From the NCBI RefSeq assembly GCF_028372415.1, contig NC_092876.1, positions 64,508,885 through 64,572,884 on the forward strand: 64,000 nucleotides of DNA, written 5' to 3'. Shown one piece after another: positions 1 through 59,525 of the stretch (positions within the stretch are counted from its first letter, which is position 1; each line of letters starts with the position of its first letter). The DNA is from Notamacropus eugenii (Eukaryota > Chordata > Mammalia > Diprotodontia > Macropodidae). The notes under the pieces are model-generated. The model was not told the DNA's origin, did not search any database, and was given only the letters and a program-made list of their open reading frames with translations. A program made the position numbers and the translations under genes.

Positions 1-344
1 ATCCGTAAAGTGGTCTGCTGCCTTTTCTTGGACACTTCCAGTAGGAAGGGGTTACCAGGAGAATAGGGGGAGGACTCACCTGAAGAAGCCTGTTCCACTT
101 TGGAGTAGTTCTACCTGTCTAAAAGTGCTTCTTTATAATGTCCATTGCTTCTGGTTCTGCCCTCTGGGCCAAGCATTTCTCTCCTATGTGATCGTTCTTG
201 AGGTACTTGAAGACAGTGATCATGTCCTCTGTTAACTCCTACTCCTACTCACCTTACCCTGCCAAGTCTTATTCTCTCAATGCTAAACATTCCTAGGTCA
301 TTCAATGGATTTTTTTGTGATGTGATCTTTTGGCCAGTCCTTCA

Positions 345-542
345 TAATGAATGACTTGGAGTCAGGAAGACTCAAATTTGACCTCAGATACTAGCTGTAT
401 AAGCCCGAGCAAGTCACTGAACCCAGTTTGCCTCAGTTTCCTCATTTCTAAAATAAGCTGGAAAAGGAAATGGCATATCACTCCAGTATGTTTGCCAAGA
501 AAACCCCAAAGGAGTCACAAAGAAATGATTAAATAACAACAA
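345..542 (+). mobile_element. tRNA-derived marsupial SINE (WALLSI/MAR-like), 5' truncated
   Basis: Contains 'ctcagtttcctcatttctaa' followed by 'ggaaatggcat' and 'gccaagaaaacccca', the standard body and 3' end of this SINE. Inserted in the L3 element. Confidence 0.8.
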
Positions 543-799
543 ATCATCCTGGTTGCCTTCTCCTGGATACTCACTTGCTTATCAATGTCCTTCAGAAAAT
601 TGGTACCTAGAACTAAACATGGTCTACTCTAGACGTGGTCTGATCAGACCAGATTACAGCAGGACTGTCCCATCTCCAGTTCTAGACAGCAGGTCTCAAT
701 TAATGCAGTCTTGGGTAACCTTGACCTTCTTCTGGGCTACAGTAAGTCATGTTGTAGACTCATACTAATGGAGCTTGACATTCACCAAAATGCTCAGTC

Positions 800-1058
800 A
801 GCTAGGTGTCACAGTGCTGACCTGGAGTCAAGAAAATCCAAGTTCAGATCTGGCCTCAGATACTTATTAGCTGTGTTAACCTGGACAAGTCACTTAACTT
901 CTGTCTCCCTCACTTTCCTCATCTGTAAAATGTTGATAATAATAGCACCTACATTACAGGTTGCTGTGAGGATCAAACGAGATAATATTTGTAAAGTGCA
1001 TAGCACAATGCCTGGCACGTAGTAGGTATTATACAAATGTTCGCTATTGTTATTATAG
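800..1058 (+). mobile_element. MIR-like CORE-SINE
   Basis: Has 'cctggagtcaagaaaatcc', 'ctcatctgtaaaatgttgat' and the MIR-type end 'gcctggcacgtagtaggt'. Second insertion in the L3 element. Confidence 0.75.
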
Positions 1059-1969
1059 TCTTTTTCAGAGGGACTGCTATGCCTATTGGGGGGAAGGAGA
1101 GGAATGTAGGACTTCATACTGATCACTATCAAATTTCATGAGGCTGGATTTGACCCAACATTCTAGGCTCCTGAGATGTTTTTGGATTCAGATTCTGTCA
1201 TCCAGCATGTCAGCAGTACTTCCCACTTCTGAGTCATAAGGATATCATCTATGTCTTTATTCAAGTCAATGATAAAAATATTAAGGTCAAGAGTAGAACC
1301 CTGGGGCACTTCACTAAAGACCTTAAAAGCTGACATTGATTCATTAATTACTACTCTTTGAGTATGGCCATCCAATCACTTCTGAATCCACCTAACAATA
1401 TCATAGCTGAGATCGAATATCTCTGTATTGTCAATAAAAATAATATGATGTATTTTGTTAAAATATAGGTAAACTATACCCATATCATTCAGCTAATCTA
1501 CAAATTTGTTTATCTTGTAAAAAAAAAAAAAGACATGAAACTAGTCTAGTATGAATGATTTCTGATAATGTCATGTTGACCCTTAGTCGTCACTATTCTT
1601 TTTCTACATGTTCACCATCTAGCCCTTTACTCAGACCTGTAACTAAGGTGGACTGGCCAGGCTTTTGTCCATGGGTGCTAAAATTTATAGAGTGCTTACA
1701 AAGTACCCAGGGCATGCTTCTTTTTTCTAGTGAGCGAGCCTCTCTTCTCATCCATATCCTCCTCAGTGGCTAGTCCTTTGAGTCATAGAGAAATCTGACA
1801 GTATTCTGGGATGCACATCCTCTAACCTAGCAGCCACATCCCTGGCCCCTTGTATTCTTGGAGCCTATTACATGCCTTCTTCTTGCCCCAGGTACACAAA
1901 TTTCTACATATATCTTTGCCTTTAGTAGTACAATCCCAGTCTTTCCAGGAAGCCCAGAAAAGAAGCAAG

Positions 1970-2405
1970 TCAAGTGTCATTAGGCTGCATTCTCCTCCTG
2001 GCTCAGTTCCTGACTTCCTTGGACATCTAACCCATGCCCTTACTACTACTGGCTCATCCTGGAATTTCCCTGAGTTCCTGGGACCTCCTTGCCTAGAAAC
2101 CTACCATACCCAAGGCTCTCCCCATGGAATAGCCCTCTGCAAGATCTCTACTTTTCTCACTGATGAGTTGTTCCTGGGCTGGGCTGCCTTCACTGTCCTC
2201 CTGTTTTTATTGCCAATTTCTTCTGGACTTCAAAATCTTACCCTGTGCTAGATACCTTCATTCTCCTCTTCCCACTCTCCTCACTTTTCTTACCTCATTA
2301 GGATGTAAGCTTCTTGAGGGCAGGGACTGTCTTTTTGCATATATTTATATTCTGAGCCTGTAGTAAGAGCTGACACAGTACCTGGCACATAGTAAGTGCT
2401 TCAAA
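1970..2405 (+). mobile_element. L2-like LINE 3' end
   Basis: Ends with 'cttgagggcagggactgtct' and 'acctggcacatagtaagtgc', the 3' terminus shared by L2 copies. The 5' part is diverged. Confidence 0.55.
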
Positions 2406-2409
2406 AATA

Positions 2410-2550
2410 TTTATTTCATTTCATTCATTTTCATTATCTCCATTTTACAGATGAGGAAACTGAGGCTTAGCATGGTGAAGTGGTTTGCCCAGTATCAAAC
2501 AGTGAATTAGGGGCAAAGTTAGGACTAGAACCTATGACTCCTGAGAGCAG
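2410..2550 (-). mobile_element. MIR-like SINE
   Basis: 'attttacagatgaggaaact' is the reverse complement of the MIR core. Confidence 0.65.
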
Positions 2551-2784
2551 CAGCTTAGGAGATTTGTGCATGTTCCAAATAGAAAGTTCATTGCTCTCTC
2601 ATAGAATCCCATAACGTTGCAATGTTCACTGAGCCCAATTCTCTCATCTTATAGAGAATGCAGGGAATTGACATGCCAATGCTCACACGTCTGGGATTCC
2701 AGATTTATTTAGCACCACCTGTTTGCCAGAAAGGCATAAGATGGTCCCTGCTTTCAAGGAACTCATAGTATAATGGGGGAATTA

Positions 2785-3016
2785 TTCCGTTGTTTTTCAG
2801 TCATGTCTGACTCTTCATGACCCCATCTGGGGTTTTCTTGGCCGTGGTTTGCCATTTTCTCCCCCAACTCATTTTACAGATGAGGAAACTCAGGCAAATA
2901 GAATTAAGTGACTTGCCCAGGGTCACACAGCTAGTAAGTGTCTGAGGCCAGACTTGAACTCAGATCCTCTTGACTCCAGGCTTGGCACTCTGTTCACTAT
3001 ACCACCTAGCTGCATG
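2785..3016 (-). mobile_element. tRNA-derived marsupial SINE, near full length
   Basis: Reads in reverse from 'ttcagtcatgtctgactctt' to 'ataccacctagctgc', so the tRNA-like 5' end lies at the right. It ends 85 bp from MYOM3 exon 23. Confidence 0.85.
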
Positions 3017-3083
3017 ATGCAGGAGATAACAAAGGAAGTATCACACACTAAGCCAGTGTCTTTTTCACTAGCCCACACTATCA

Positions 3084-51345
<48,262 letters not shown>

Positions 51346-51387
51346 CTGCGAGGGTGACAAAGAAAGGCAGCTCAGTAAAACTCATGA

Positions 51388-51630
51388 AAGGTGGTGCATT
51401 TGGATGGAGCAGGGACTTGGAATCAGAAAGACATCTTCCTGAGTTCAAATACAGCCTCAGACACTTACTAACTATATGACCCTGGGCAAGTCACTTTGCC
51501 CTGTTTGCCTCAATTTCCTCATCTATAAAACGAGTTGGAGAAGGAAACGGCAAACCACTCCAGGATCTTTGCCAAGAAAACCCCAAATGGGGTCATGGAG
51601 ACAACTAAAAATGACTGAACAAGAAAACTA
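51388..51630 (+). mobile_element. tRNA-derived marsupial SINE
   Basis: 'gtggtgcatttggatggagc', 'cctcatctataaaacgagtt' and 'gccaagaaaaccccaaatgg'. About 40 bp upstream of the acceptor of MYOM3 exon 2. Confidence 0.87.
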
Positions 51631-51639
51631 ATCAGTGGA

Positions 51640-52100
51640 GGAGACTGAGCTTTAATAACTCCTTACTAACTTGATTCAATACCAACTGCATCAGGCATTC
51701 TATGCAGTATTCCACATCCACAATGTCCCTCCCCAATCTCTGAAAAGAATATCCCAAGAGATGTGGGGCTATGCTGACTCTGTTGCTTCTGTGGAGGATC
51801 AGAGGTTAGTTGATTTACCTAAGGTCACATGCTGAATTACTCAATCAGCAGCCTCATACTAATGACCTTCTATGTTTCAGGCACTGTGCCAGGCACTGGG
51901 GTTGCAAAGACACAATGTAAAGAATCCTTGCTCTCGAGGAGGGTATATTTTAGGCCCTCATGAAAAATAGGAAAGTAACAGCTGCTGTAGCCATAGGAAG
52001 CCTGGGAAATATTCCATTCTCTGAACATCTCAATAGCCTAGTGTCAGGGAAGGAACATTGAATGTGAAGGCAAAATTAGATTCAAAAGAAGGTGCCCCTC
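51640..52100. other. Intron: unnamed old repeat remnant, otherwise nothing recognised
   Basis: 51885-51960 ('aggcactgtgccaggcactg', 'gctctcgaggagggtatatt') resembles the unnamed family at 23500 and 48535. Confidence 0.4.
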
Positions 52101-52118
52101 AATTACAGAACAGCTAGA

Positions 52119-52242
52119 CCGGGGTGGGAAACCTTTGGCCTTGAGATCTCAAGACTACAGGTTCCCCACCCCTGAAAAAGGCTGTACTTGAGGACCTAGA
52201 AGGCCACATGCGGCCTTGGAGCCACAGGTCCTCGCCCCTGCA
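52119..52242. mobile_element. Rearranged palindromic hAT-like MITE
   Basis: Both ends of the MITE are present ('ggggtgggaaacctttggcc', 'aggttccccacccctg', 'ttgaggacctagaaggccac') but the central part is deleted and the pieces are reordered. Confidence 0.65.
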
Positions 52243-52249
52243 CTACACA

Positions 52250-52570
52250 AATTGGGATCCCTGAATGTATGGGAATGCCACTGTGTTGTAAGAAACTACC
52301 AACGTGATAAGGACAGAGAAGCATGCAAAGATTCACATGAACTGATACAAAGTGAGGTAAACAGAGACAAGAAAACAAGATACATAGTGACCCCAACAAT
52401 GTCTGCTGCGAAATTATAAATGACCAAACTTGACCCTAAAGAGATGTCAGAGTGTACTCCCCTCCCTTCTGTGATAGGTGGGAGATAGTGGGTCTGGACA
52501 CAGGCATATACTGTTAGTTTTGCTGAACTGTTTTTCCCCTTTCTTTTTTATTTTGTTTTTTGTCAAAAGG
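52250..52570 (+). mobile_element. L1 LINE fragment
   Basis: 'cacatgaactgatacaaagt' and the reading 'gggaatgccactgtgttgta'. Confidence 0.65.
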
Positions 52571-52584
52571 CATGGCTTTCTGGG

Positions 52585-52830
52585 AAAAGAGAGTAAGTCT
52601 TTATTAAGCACCAACGTGCCAGGCACTGTGCTAAACTCTGTACAAATATTATATCACTTGATCCTCACAGCACCTAACCCTGGGAGATGGGTACTATTAG
52701 TACCACCATTTTATAGGTGAGGAAACTGAGGCTGATAGGTAAAGTAAGTCATATGGCTAAATCAGTGTCTGAAGCTAGATTTGAACTCAGGCCTTCCTGG
52801 CTCTATCCACTGCCCCATCTAACTTGTCTC
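52585..52830 (-). mobile_element. MIR-like/tRNA SINE, near full length
   Basis: 'aggcactgtgctaaactctg', 'ttataggtgaggaaactgag' to 'actgccccatctaacttg'. Confidence 0.75.
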
Positions 52831-52974
52831 TGAGAGACAAGAAGGAAAACAGGATTGTAACGGGAATAAAAGTCATATAAAACCAAAGAAATCAATTTTT
52901 AAAATGTGGTTAAAAAGTCCTAGTCCTAGTCCATGGCCATGTAGTGGCTATACAGACTTGAGAAAGTAGTAGGA

Positions 52975-53312
52975 ACATAGAATTCAAACCTTAGAGGTCA
53001 TGTAGGCTGGCCTAATTATTGTACTGAAAAGGAAACTGAGGCTCAGAGAGGGTAAGTGACTTAGGTCACTCAGGTAATAAGGAGCAGAGCCTAGATCTGA
53101 ACCCAGATCAGTCCTTTAACTGCAAGACTTTTAACTGTAGGACTGTCCACTGCACCACCCCACCCTCACTTCATCTCTATGAACCTGTTTTTTGGGCTAT
53201 AAAACAGAGATGCCAATAATAACGCTGTCTACCTCACCATGTTTCTGAGAAGAGATTTGTAAACCTTGAGTCAGAGAAGAAAGCTATCGTAAATAACACT
53301 ATTGTCATCAAC
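52975..53312. mobile_element. Two MIR-like SINEs, minus then plus
   Basis: 52975-53155 reverse ('tgaaaaggaaactgaggctc'). 53165-53312 forward 3' half ('gggctataaaacagagatgc'). Confidence 0.6.
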
Positions 53313-53314
53313 AC

Positions 53315-53540
53315 CTGTGCCACTAGGTGGCACTGTGGATAGAGAGCTGAGCCTGGATGGAGTCAGGACTCTTACTAGCTGGGTGACTTTGGGCAAGTCA
53401 CTTAACCATGTTTGCCTCAATTTCCTCCTCTATAAAATGAACTAGAAAAGGAAATGGCAACCACTCCAGAATCTTTGCCAAGGAATGACCAAATGAGGTC
53501 ACAGAGAGTCAAATATGATTGAAAATTACTGAACAAGAAC
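53315..53540 (+). mobile_element. tRNA-derived marsupial SINE
   Basis: 'actaggtggcactgtggata', 'cctcctctataaaatgaact' and 'ggtcacagagagtcaaatat'. Confidence 0.87.
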
Positions 53541-53594
53541 ATGGATGTCTACCTTGCTACTACCTTCCATATTACTGTATAAGGCACCCCATCC

Positions 53595-53990
53595 TCTTAA
53601 GTTCAAATCTAGCCTGAGATACTTACTGCTGTGTGACCCTGGGCAAGTCAATTAACCTTGGTTGCGTCAGTTTAGGGCAGCTAGGTGGTGCAGTGGATAG
53701 AGCACCAGTGCAGGAGTCAGGAGGACCTGAGTTCAAATCTCACCTCAGACACTTGACACTCACTAGCTCTGTGACCTTGGGCAAGTCACTTAACCCCAAT
53801 TGCCTCATCCTGGGTCATCTCCAGTCATCCTGATGAATATCTGGTCACTGGGTTCAGATGGCTCTGGAGGAGAAGTGAGGCTGGTGACCTGCACGGCTCT
53901 CCCTCACTCAAAACAAAGTCAATTGCATGTCATGTCATCATTTCTCTGATGGCATGGTCTTCTTCGGCAATGAAGGATGAACACACACAC
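53595..53990 (+). mobile_element. MAR1-like SINE inserted in a truncated SINE
   Basis: 53595-53672 is a SINE body cut at 'cgtcagttta'. 53675-53990 is a complete MAR1 with its long 3' part ('ctggttcagat'-type text through 'aatgaaggatgaacacacac'). Confidence 0.85.
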
Positions 53991-53999
53991 CCCATCCTC

Positions 54000-54560
54000 C
54001 CAGGCCTTCATGCTCCCAACCTAGGAGTCATCCTTGATTCCTTACTGTCTTTCACCCCCATATCCAAGCTGTTGCCAAGACCTATCGATTTCACCTCTGC
54101 AATGTCTTTCTAGTACTTCCCCTTCTTTGTCACTCTCCTTGGAATTCCCAGTGTCTATAAGAACGGTGTCTTGCCATAATAGGCACTCAACAAATACTTT
54201 TGATTGGTTGGCAATTCTCTGAAGTTTACAAAAAATACTTTCTTCCTAACGAAGTAGGAAATGCCAATTTGATTAGACCCGTTTTATATAGATGAGGACA
54301 TTGAAACTCTGAGGAGGTAAGGACCCTTATCACATCACACCTAGATTATTGCAATAGCTGCTGGTGGGTCTGCCTGCTGAAAGGTCTCTCCCCACTCCAA
54401 TCCCCACTCCTCCATTCAGCCACTCAAATGCTTTTCCTAAATTGTAGGGAGGACCAGGTTATCACTCCCCCCTACTTAATTAACTCTAATAACTCCCCAT
54501 TACCCCCAGGTTAAATATAAAATCTTCCTTTTAAAACCCTGTTCTAAGGGCATTTCAGTC
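54000..54560 (+). mobile_element. L2 LINE with a SINE remnant inside
   Basis: 54000-54155 ('aagctgttgccaagacctat') and 54335-54560 ('tagattattgcaatagctgc', 'gtctctccccactccaatcc') are consecutive L2 text. Confidence 0.75.
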
Positions 54561-55540
54561 ACCGATGTCTCCCAGAGTATGGAGATGCTTTATACCAGCA
54601 GGCCCTGTGGTAAAGGAGAAAGGCTCACTGTTCTCTTCCTTGGACCCCAGGCTCTATAGTACCCCTTTAAGACCTCTTATTGATGCTGCCCCCTTGGTGA
54701 TGGTGGCCAGTTCTCCAACTGGGCATCATGATGGGGAATAAGAGTTGTTCTCTTAGGCAGAGGACCCCTGGGTCTGGAAGTCCATCCCTTTAACTCTATG
54801 CCTAGCTCTAGCTGAACAGAGGGGCCTTTCCCCTTGGCCAAGGAGCCCTTATGACTTAGGGAGCAAAGGAAACACTTATGGACTCATCTGATTAAATTCA
54901 ACAAGACCTTAAATGCCCATTTTGTGTAAGTCCCCTAAAGTACCAATAGAAACATTAGCAGAGAGACTGTCAAACTGGGCAGAAGCTCAGAGGGTTCATG
55001 ATCCATGCTGCCCTCCGCCCCCCCCCTTTTTTTTTTTTTACAGAATCTCAGGGGTTTTCCTTAGAGAACTTTTTTTCACAGGAAAAAGGTTACAGCTCTG
55101 GGCACCTCTCCCTCTCCCACCTCTGGCGCCTTATGCTTGGATGCTCTCTCTAATTAATAGGGCAGGGCCTGGCTCCCAGCCCTCAGCTCTCACAAATGCC
55201 AGCAGCAAAAGCCAGCTTAAGGGGAATGAGCCATGGCTTTTTTTTAGGACACTGACTGATAGCTGGAAGATTAAACTGGAGTAGGTTTGTCTTCTCTGTG
55301 CTTTTCCTCCCCTCCCTCTCCTGTCTTCCCAGGACCGATGCCCCAATTCCTTTTGAGTCTTTAGTCCTGAGCATGTAGACTTTTCTTTAGTGGCCCTTTT
55401 CAGAGACAGGAAGAGTGAGGGTTATGAAAGGTATACCTCAGGAGAAGCAGATTGGGCTCATGGAACTGAAATCTATCCTAACCTGCAAAGAGCTTTGTTG
55501 GCCTCATCAATAAAATGGGCACAATCAGAATTGCATGTTC
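54561..55540. other. Intron sequence without a recognised element
   Basis: In the intron between exon 1 and exon 2. Apart from a C/T run at 55012-55040, nothing recognised. Confidence 0.35.
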
Positions 55541-55544
55541 TGCT

Positions 55545-56270
55545 TCATTATCCAGTATCTTTGCCAAGAAAACCCCAAATAATGTCATGAAGAGTAAGAC
55601 ACAACTGAAATGACTGAATAACTTTACTGTAAATGCCAGAGCCCAAGCCCAATTCCACATCTGGCCTTTGTGCCCCAACCCCAGATGGGGAATGAAAACA
55701 AATTAAGTGACTTGGCCAAAGTCATACTAGGAGTTGGTTGTAGAGCTGGGGCTAGAACCCTGGGCCTTACCCCTCAGATAATCCTGTCTCTGAGATACTT
55801 GGGAAGAGAGACTCCCCACCTCTCCTTCCCAGGTTCCATCTACAATTCCATGTGGCTAAGGCCACAGCCATAGCCACTGTGTCTTGAGCTGGAAGGGGAA
55901 GAATCATAACTTTAGAACTTGGAGGAAACCTTAGATATTGGTCCAGCCCAACTCCTTCCTTTCACCAATAAGGAAATTGAAGCCCAGGGTTGATTGAAGT
56001 CAACTGAAGTGATTTGCTCAGGGTGACTGAGATAATAAATGTGAGCCAGCTGGGAAGGAACCTCAACTCCCAGCAGTAAGGAGGGCCTTGACTCCAGAAC
56101 TGGCATTCTTGGGGCTGCCATATACTGTCTCTGAAGGTTCATGCCTCCAGACCTATTTTATCTAGCACCTACCTCCTCAAATTGTGGTATCAAATGAGAT
56201 CACTTTGGTAAAGCATTTAGCAACAACCCTGACGCATAGTAGGTGCTTAATTCTTGTTTCTTCCCCCTCT
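55545..56270. mobile_element. SINE remnants (tRNA SINE end, then reverse MIR copies)
   Basis: 55545-55625 forward tail ('gccaagaaaaccccaaataa'). 55685-55790 and 55895-56140 are reverse MIR-like ('aataaggaaattgaagccca'). 56165-56270 is a MIR 3' end. Confidence 0.5.
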
Positions 56271-56459
56271 TCTATCCAGGATGGGGGGAAGGTTTGCTAG
56301 TTCCCCCAGTACCCTCTCCATTTGACTTTGGCAGCCTCCCTATTCATGGCTCCTAGGAGATTGGGATGAAAGAGACCCTGAGGGTTACCCTTTTTTTCTT
56401 GAACAAGCTCTAATTCTTGACCTTTGGATCCCACATCCATGTGGTTCAGACTATTTCAA

Positions 56460-56670
56460 ACTATCATAATAATAATTATGATTCACATCTTAGAATGTTT
56501 TCAGGTTTGTAAAATGCCTTTCCTCACAACAGCTCTGGGAGGTAAGAGATTTAAATATTACTGTCTACCTGTTACAGATGAGGAAAGTGAAGCTCTAGAG
56601 AGAGAGAGAGAGAGAGACAAAAGAACCTGGTTCCTGGTTACCCACCCACTTAATTGTAGGGGCTGGAACA
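56460..56670 (-). mobile_element. MIR-like SINE containing a (GA)n run
   Basis: 'ttacagatgaggaaagtgaa' with (GA)9-10 at 56597-56616. Confidence 0.65.
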
Positions 56671-56901
56671 TGCTGTAGGTGGGGGGTGCCACCATACCCA
56701 CAATGTCTCTGGCTTAAGTTCAGTGCCATGGTTCTCAGGTGGGCCAGACCCATACTCCCCTACCTACAGCAACCATCCATAATAGTCCAAATGAATAGAA
56801 ATTGTTCCCAATGGATCTCCCCAACAGAAAGCTCAGTTTTTGGAAGAGCTTACTCTCTCAGGATGCCCCAACATCCAACCAATTCCCAAAGTCTGACTCA
56901 C

Positions 56902-56999
56902 AGAGGTCTCAGAATCGCTGAAAATTAGAAAAGAGAGGGAAGTCTCAGTCTCTTCTCGGCTCGTCCGCAGCTCAGGACAACAGTTGGGAGTGGAAGAAT
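56902..56999 (-). other. MYOM3: MYOM3 putative non-coding exon 1 (5' UTR)
   Basis: The predicted start is an A at 56999 in an initiator-like context, 34 bases downstream of a TATA box. The predicted donor is CTCT|GTGAGT with the exon ending at 56902. The next exon carries the start ATG with an in-frame TGA just upstream, so this exon would be untranslated. It contains a pyrimidine-rich acceptor-like run ending in 'ttttcag', so a second very small exon cannot be excluded. Inferred from signals only, without transcript support. Confidence 0.5.
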
Positions 57000-57024
57000 G
57001 CTTTCTGGGCACAGCAGAGATGTC

Positions 57025-57034
57025 TTAAATATAG
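57025..57034 (-). promoter_or_regulatory. TATA box overlapping a MEF2 consensus (MYOM3 promoter)
   Basis: On the minus strand the ten bases read CTATATTTAA, which fits both a TATA box and the MEF2 consensus YTAWWWWTAR without mismatch. It sits 26-35 bases upstream of the predicted start. E-box-type hexamers occur at 57161-57166 (CACCTG) and 56981-56986 (CAACTG). This combination suits a striated-muscle gene. Activity is inferred. Confidence 0.55.
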
Positions 57035-57160
57035 CAGCAGCCCGGATCGTGCTATGACAATGGATGAGAACCATCTAGGGGGTGGGAAGGGGGAGTTCCT
57101 AAGGGGATGAGAATGTAAAAGCTACTCTGGCCCCATTTGGCTTCCAGCCAGCTCTAGGAA

Positions 57161-57166
57161 CAGGTG
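57161..57166 (-). promoter_or_regulatory. E-box CACCTG upstream of MYOM3
   Basis: CACCTG (CAGGTG on the plus strand) lies about 160 bases upstream of the predicted start. It is a common binding core for myogenic bHLH factors. A six-base match is weak alone and gains only from its position. Confidence 0.3.
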
Positions 57167-57269
57167 TGAGCAGCCCTCAGGGGTTCTCTGGAGATGTTGG
57201 TCCGCTCTTAGCCTTGGCCACCAGCCCACAGGATAGGAGAGCAAGTGGACCAGAATGATAGGGGAGGAG

Positions 57270-57520
57270 GCCACCATGGTGCAATGGATTGAGTGTTGGC
57301 TTGGGAGCTAGAGGCTGTGGGTTCAAGTCTTGACTTTGTCACATACTTATCCCTGTGATCTTATTCTGTAAGCCTCACTTTTCTCATCTATAAAGCTAGG
57401 GAGGCTGGATTAGACAGCTCCAAGGTCCCTCCAAGTCCAGTGGTCCATGTTAATGGTACATGAAGCTGGGAGGGACATCTGAGACTCTCTAGTTCAACTC
57501 CTCATTTTAGTCATTTTTAT
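57270..57520 (+). mobile_element. MIR-like SINE with tail
   Basis: 'ccatggtgcaatggattgag', 'ttctcatctataaagctagg' and 'ctccaaggtccctccaagtc'. Confidence 0.7.
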
Positions 57521-57524
57521 TTTG

Positions 57525-58340
57525 GGGATTTAATTTTTTAATGAACAAAAATCTATTTATTCTCCTTTCTATTTCTTCCCTTGCCATTGCATTAAAATAG
57601 AAAGAAAACCACACTGTGGTAAAAAAAAAAAAAACAACTGTATAAGCAAGCAAAATGAATTTCCAAATTTGCTACATTCATTCTAGTCTTTGAATCTACC
57701 ATCTCTCTGTCAGAAAGTGGGTAACAATCCTCATAGATCTTCTGGAATCACAGTTGGCCATTGTGTTGATTAGAGTTTTAAGTCTTTCAGTCATTTGTTT
57801 TTACAGTGTTACAATGATTGTGTCGGTTGTTCTCCTGGTTCTGTTCATTTCATTTTGCATCAGTTTATGCAAGTCTTACCGGGTTTCTTTGAAACTGTAC
57901 CCTTCATCATTTCCTGAAGCATAATAGTATCCCATTACATTCATATGTTATATTTTGTTCAGTTATTTTACAATTGATGGGTACCCCTTTAGTTTACCAC
58001 ACACAAAAAGCTGCTTTAATTATTTTTATATACATATGGGTCCTTTTTTTCTTTTTTAGTTTATCTTTTTGGGTTATGGTTCTAGTAGTGGTATTACAGT
58101 GTCAAAGGGTATGCACAGTTGAGTAACGTTTGGGGACTTGTTCCAAATTGCTTTCCAGAATGGCTGGACCAATTTGCAGCCCTACCAACAGTTATTCAGC
58201 GCGTCTCTTTTCCTCCTGCCCCTCCAACGTTTGTTATTTTCCCTTTTTTGTCACCTTTGCCAACCTGATGAGTATGAAGTAGAACCTCAGAGTTGCATTA
58301 ATTTGCATTTCTCTAATCATTAGCATTGATCCATGTAAGA
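57525..58340 (-). mobile_element. L1 LINE 3' region, antisense
   Basis: 'tcattttgcatcagtttatg', 'attttacaattgatgggtac' and 'gtgttacaatgattgtgtcg', the reverse of L1 text elsewhere in the window. Confidence 0.8.
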
Positions 58341-58344
58341 CTTC

Positions 58345-58603
58345 CTTCTTTGTTGTCAAGTCATTTTTCTGTTGTGTCTGACTCTTTGTGATTCCATTTG
58401 GAGTTTTCTTGGCATAGATATTGGAGTACTTTGCCATTTCCTTCTCCAATTCATTTTTACAGACGAGGAAACTACAGCAAATAAGGTGAAGTGACTTGCC
58501 CAGGGGTTGTACAGCTAAGTGCCTTGAGGTCAGATTTGAACTCAAGAAGATGAGTCTTCCAGACATCCAGCACTCTGTGCACTATGGCACCACCTAGCGG
58601 CTG
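58345..58603 (-). mobile_element. tRNA-derived marsupial SINE
   Basis: 'tctgttgtgtctgactcttt' to 'ggcaccacctagcggctg', at the end of the L1. Confidence 0.88.
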
Positions 58604-58789
58604 AACAATATTAATGACTATTCTTTGACAACGGCCTTCCAATCACCTCCCAATTTCTCTTGGTCCTATCTCTTGTTTCTTCCCCTCCCCCAAATATCTC
58701 AAGAGTTTATCAAATGTGTTACAAACCGTTAAGTGTTAACAAAAATGTAAATTTATAATATCTATGAGTCCCCCAAATGATAATTTTTA

Positions 58790-59330
58790 AAGTCCTGGTG
58801 AGCTGTATAGGCTTTGGATTTGGAAGGGAACATTGAGCTCACTGGGTCCAATTTGCTTATTTCAAGGATGGAAGATTTAGTGAGTTTATGTGACTTACCT
58901 ACTGTTGTAGAGGTGACATGGCTGGGATTGATGTTCAGGTTCTCTGACTTCAGTTCTGGTGTTAATTAAAGCCAGAGTGGTATCTGGTTTTCCATCTTTC
59001 TCCTCACTGATCTGTTATCTCTCTCTCCTCACTACTCCTGGTACTAAATATGAGAAACCTCTAAATAAGACACTCCCTTCCCTCCCTCTCTAGAGTGAAT
59101 GCCTTGAAGACATGGGTTGGGATTTATGAATCCTAAAAATTAGTCTTTGAAAGTCCTGATAAGCCATTAGTTAGCAGAAAGAACATTAGTTTTAGAATCA
59201 GAAAATATCTGTTCAAATGCAATCTGACACTTCCTACCTTTGTGATCTTGGGCAAATAATTTCATTTTCCAGGGCCTCAGTTTCCTCATATGTAAAATGA
59301 GGTGGCTGGGTCAGCAGGAGGTCTTATCTA
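58790..59330. mobile_element. Two MIR-like SINEs, minus then plus
   Basis: 58790-58960 reverse ('ttatttcaaggatggaagat'). 59165-59330 forward ('cctcagtttcctcatatgta'). Confidence 0.6.
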
Positions 59331-59334
59331 GCTA

Positions 59335-59525
59335 GAGTCTTTAAACTTTTTTTTGTAGACTTGTTTTTAATAAATATTTTGATAACTGTATTTCAATATA
59401 TTTGTTTCCTTTGAAATCTTATGGATTTTACTTTTTAAAAAACATAATTCTGAAAAAGAGTTCAGAAGTTTCAAAAAATTGCCTAAGGGGTCCATGACCC
59501 AGACAAGGTGGAGAACCCCTGGACT
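59335..59525. mobile_element. hAT (Charlie-like) remnant
   Basis: 'gataactgtatttcaatata' and 'ggggtccatgacccagacaa', ending 'ggagaacccctgg'. Confidence 0.6.

Larger units (their letters stand above)
1..1645 (-). mobile_element. L3/CR1 LINE, antisense, interrupted by two SINEs
   Basis: Segments 1-340, 545-800 and 1060-1645 follow one L3/CR1 element read in reverse, in the correct order from 3' UTR to reverse transcriptase. On the minus strand 1163-1375 encodes an RT-like piece: DGHTQRVVINES then VPQGSTLD, close to the CR1 motif DGRxQRVVVN...GVPQGS. It is degenerate and not a gene. Confidence 0.75.

Noticed and set aside
1163..1375. Reverse-transcriptase-like frame as a gene
   Set aside because: A short degenerate L3/CR1 remnant without catalytic continuity, broken by insertions.
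1850..2251. A 133-codon plus-strand frame
   Set aside because: Runs through an L2-like element; no recognisable domain.
2785..3016. tRNA-like sequence as a tRNA gene
   Set aside because: The tRNA resemblance is that of the SINE 5' end; the same sequence recurs more than a dozen times with SINE bodies.
56902..56917. A 16-nt micro-exon created by the 'ttttctaattttcag' acceptor-like run before CGATTC
   Set aside because: Possible, but a single exon 1 from the TATA-directed start explains the sequence more simply; not separable without transcripts.
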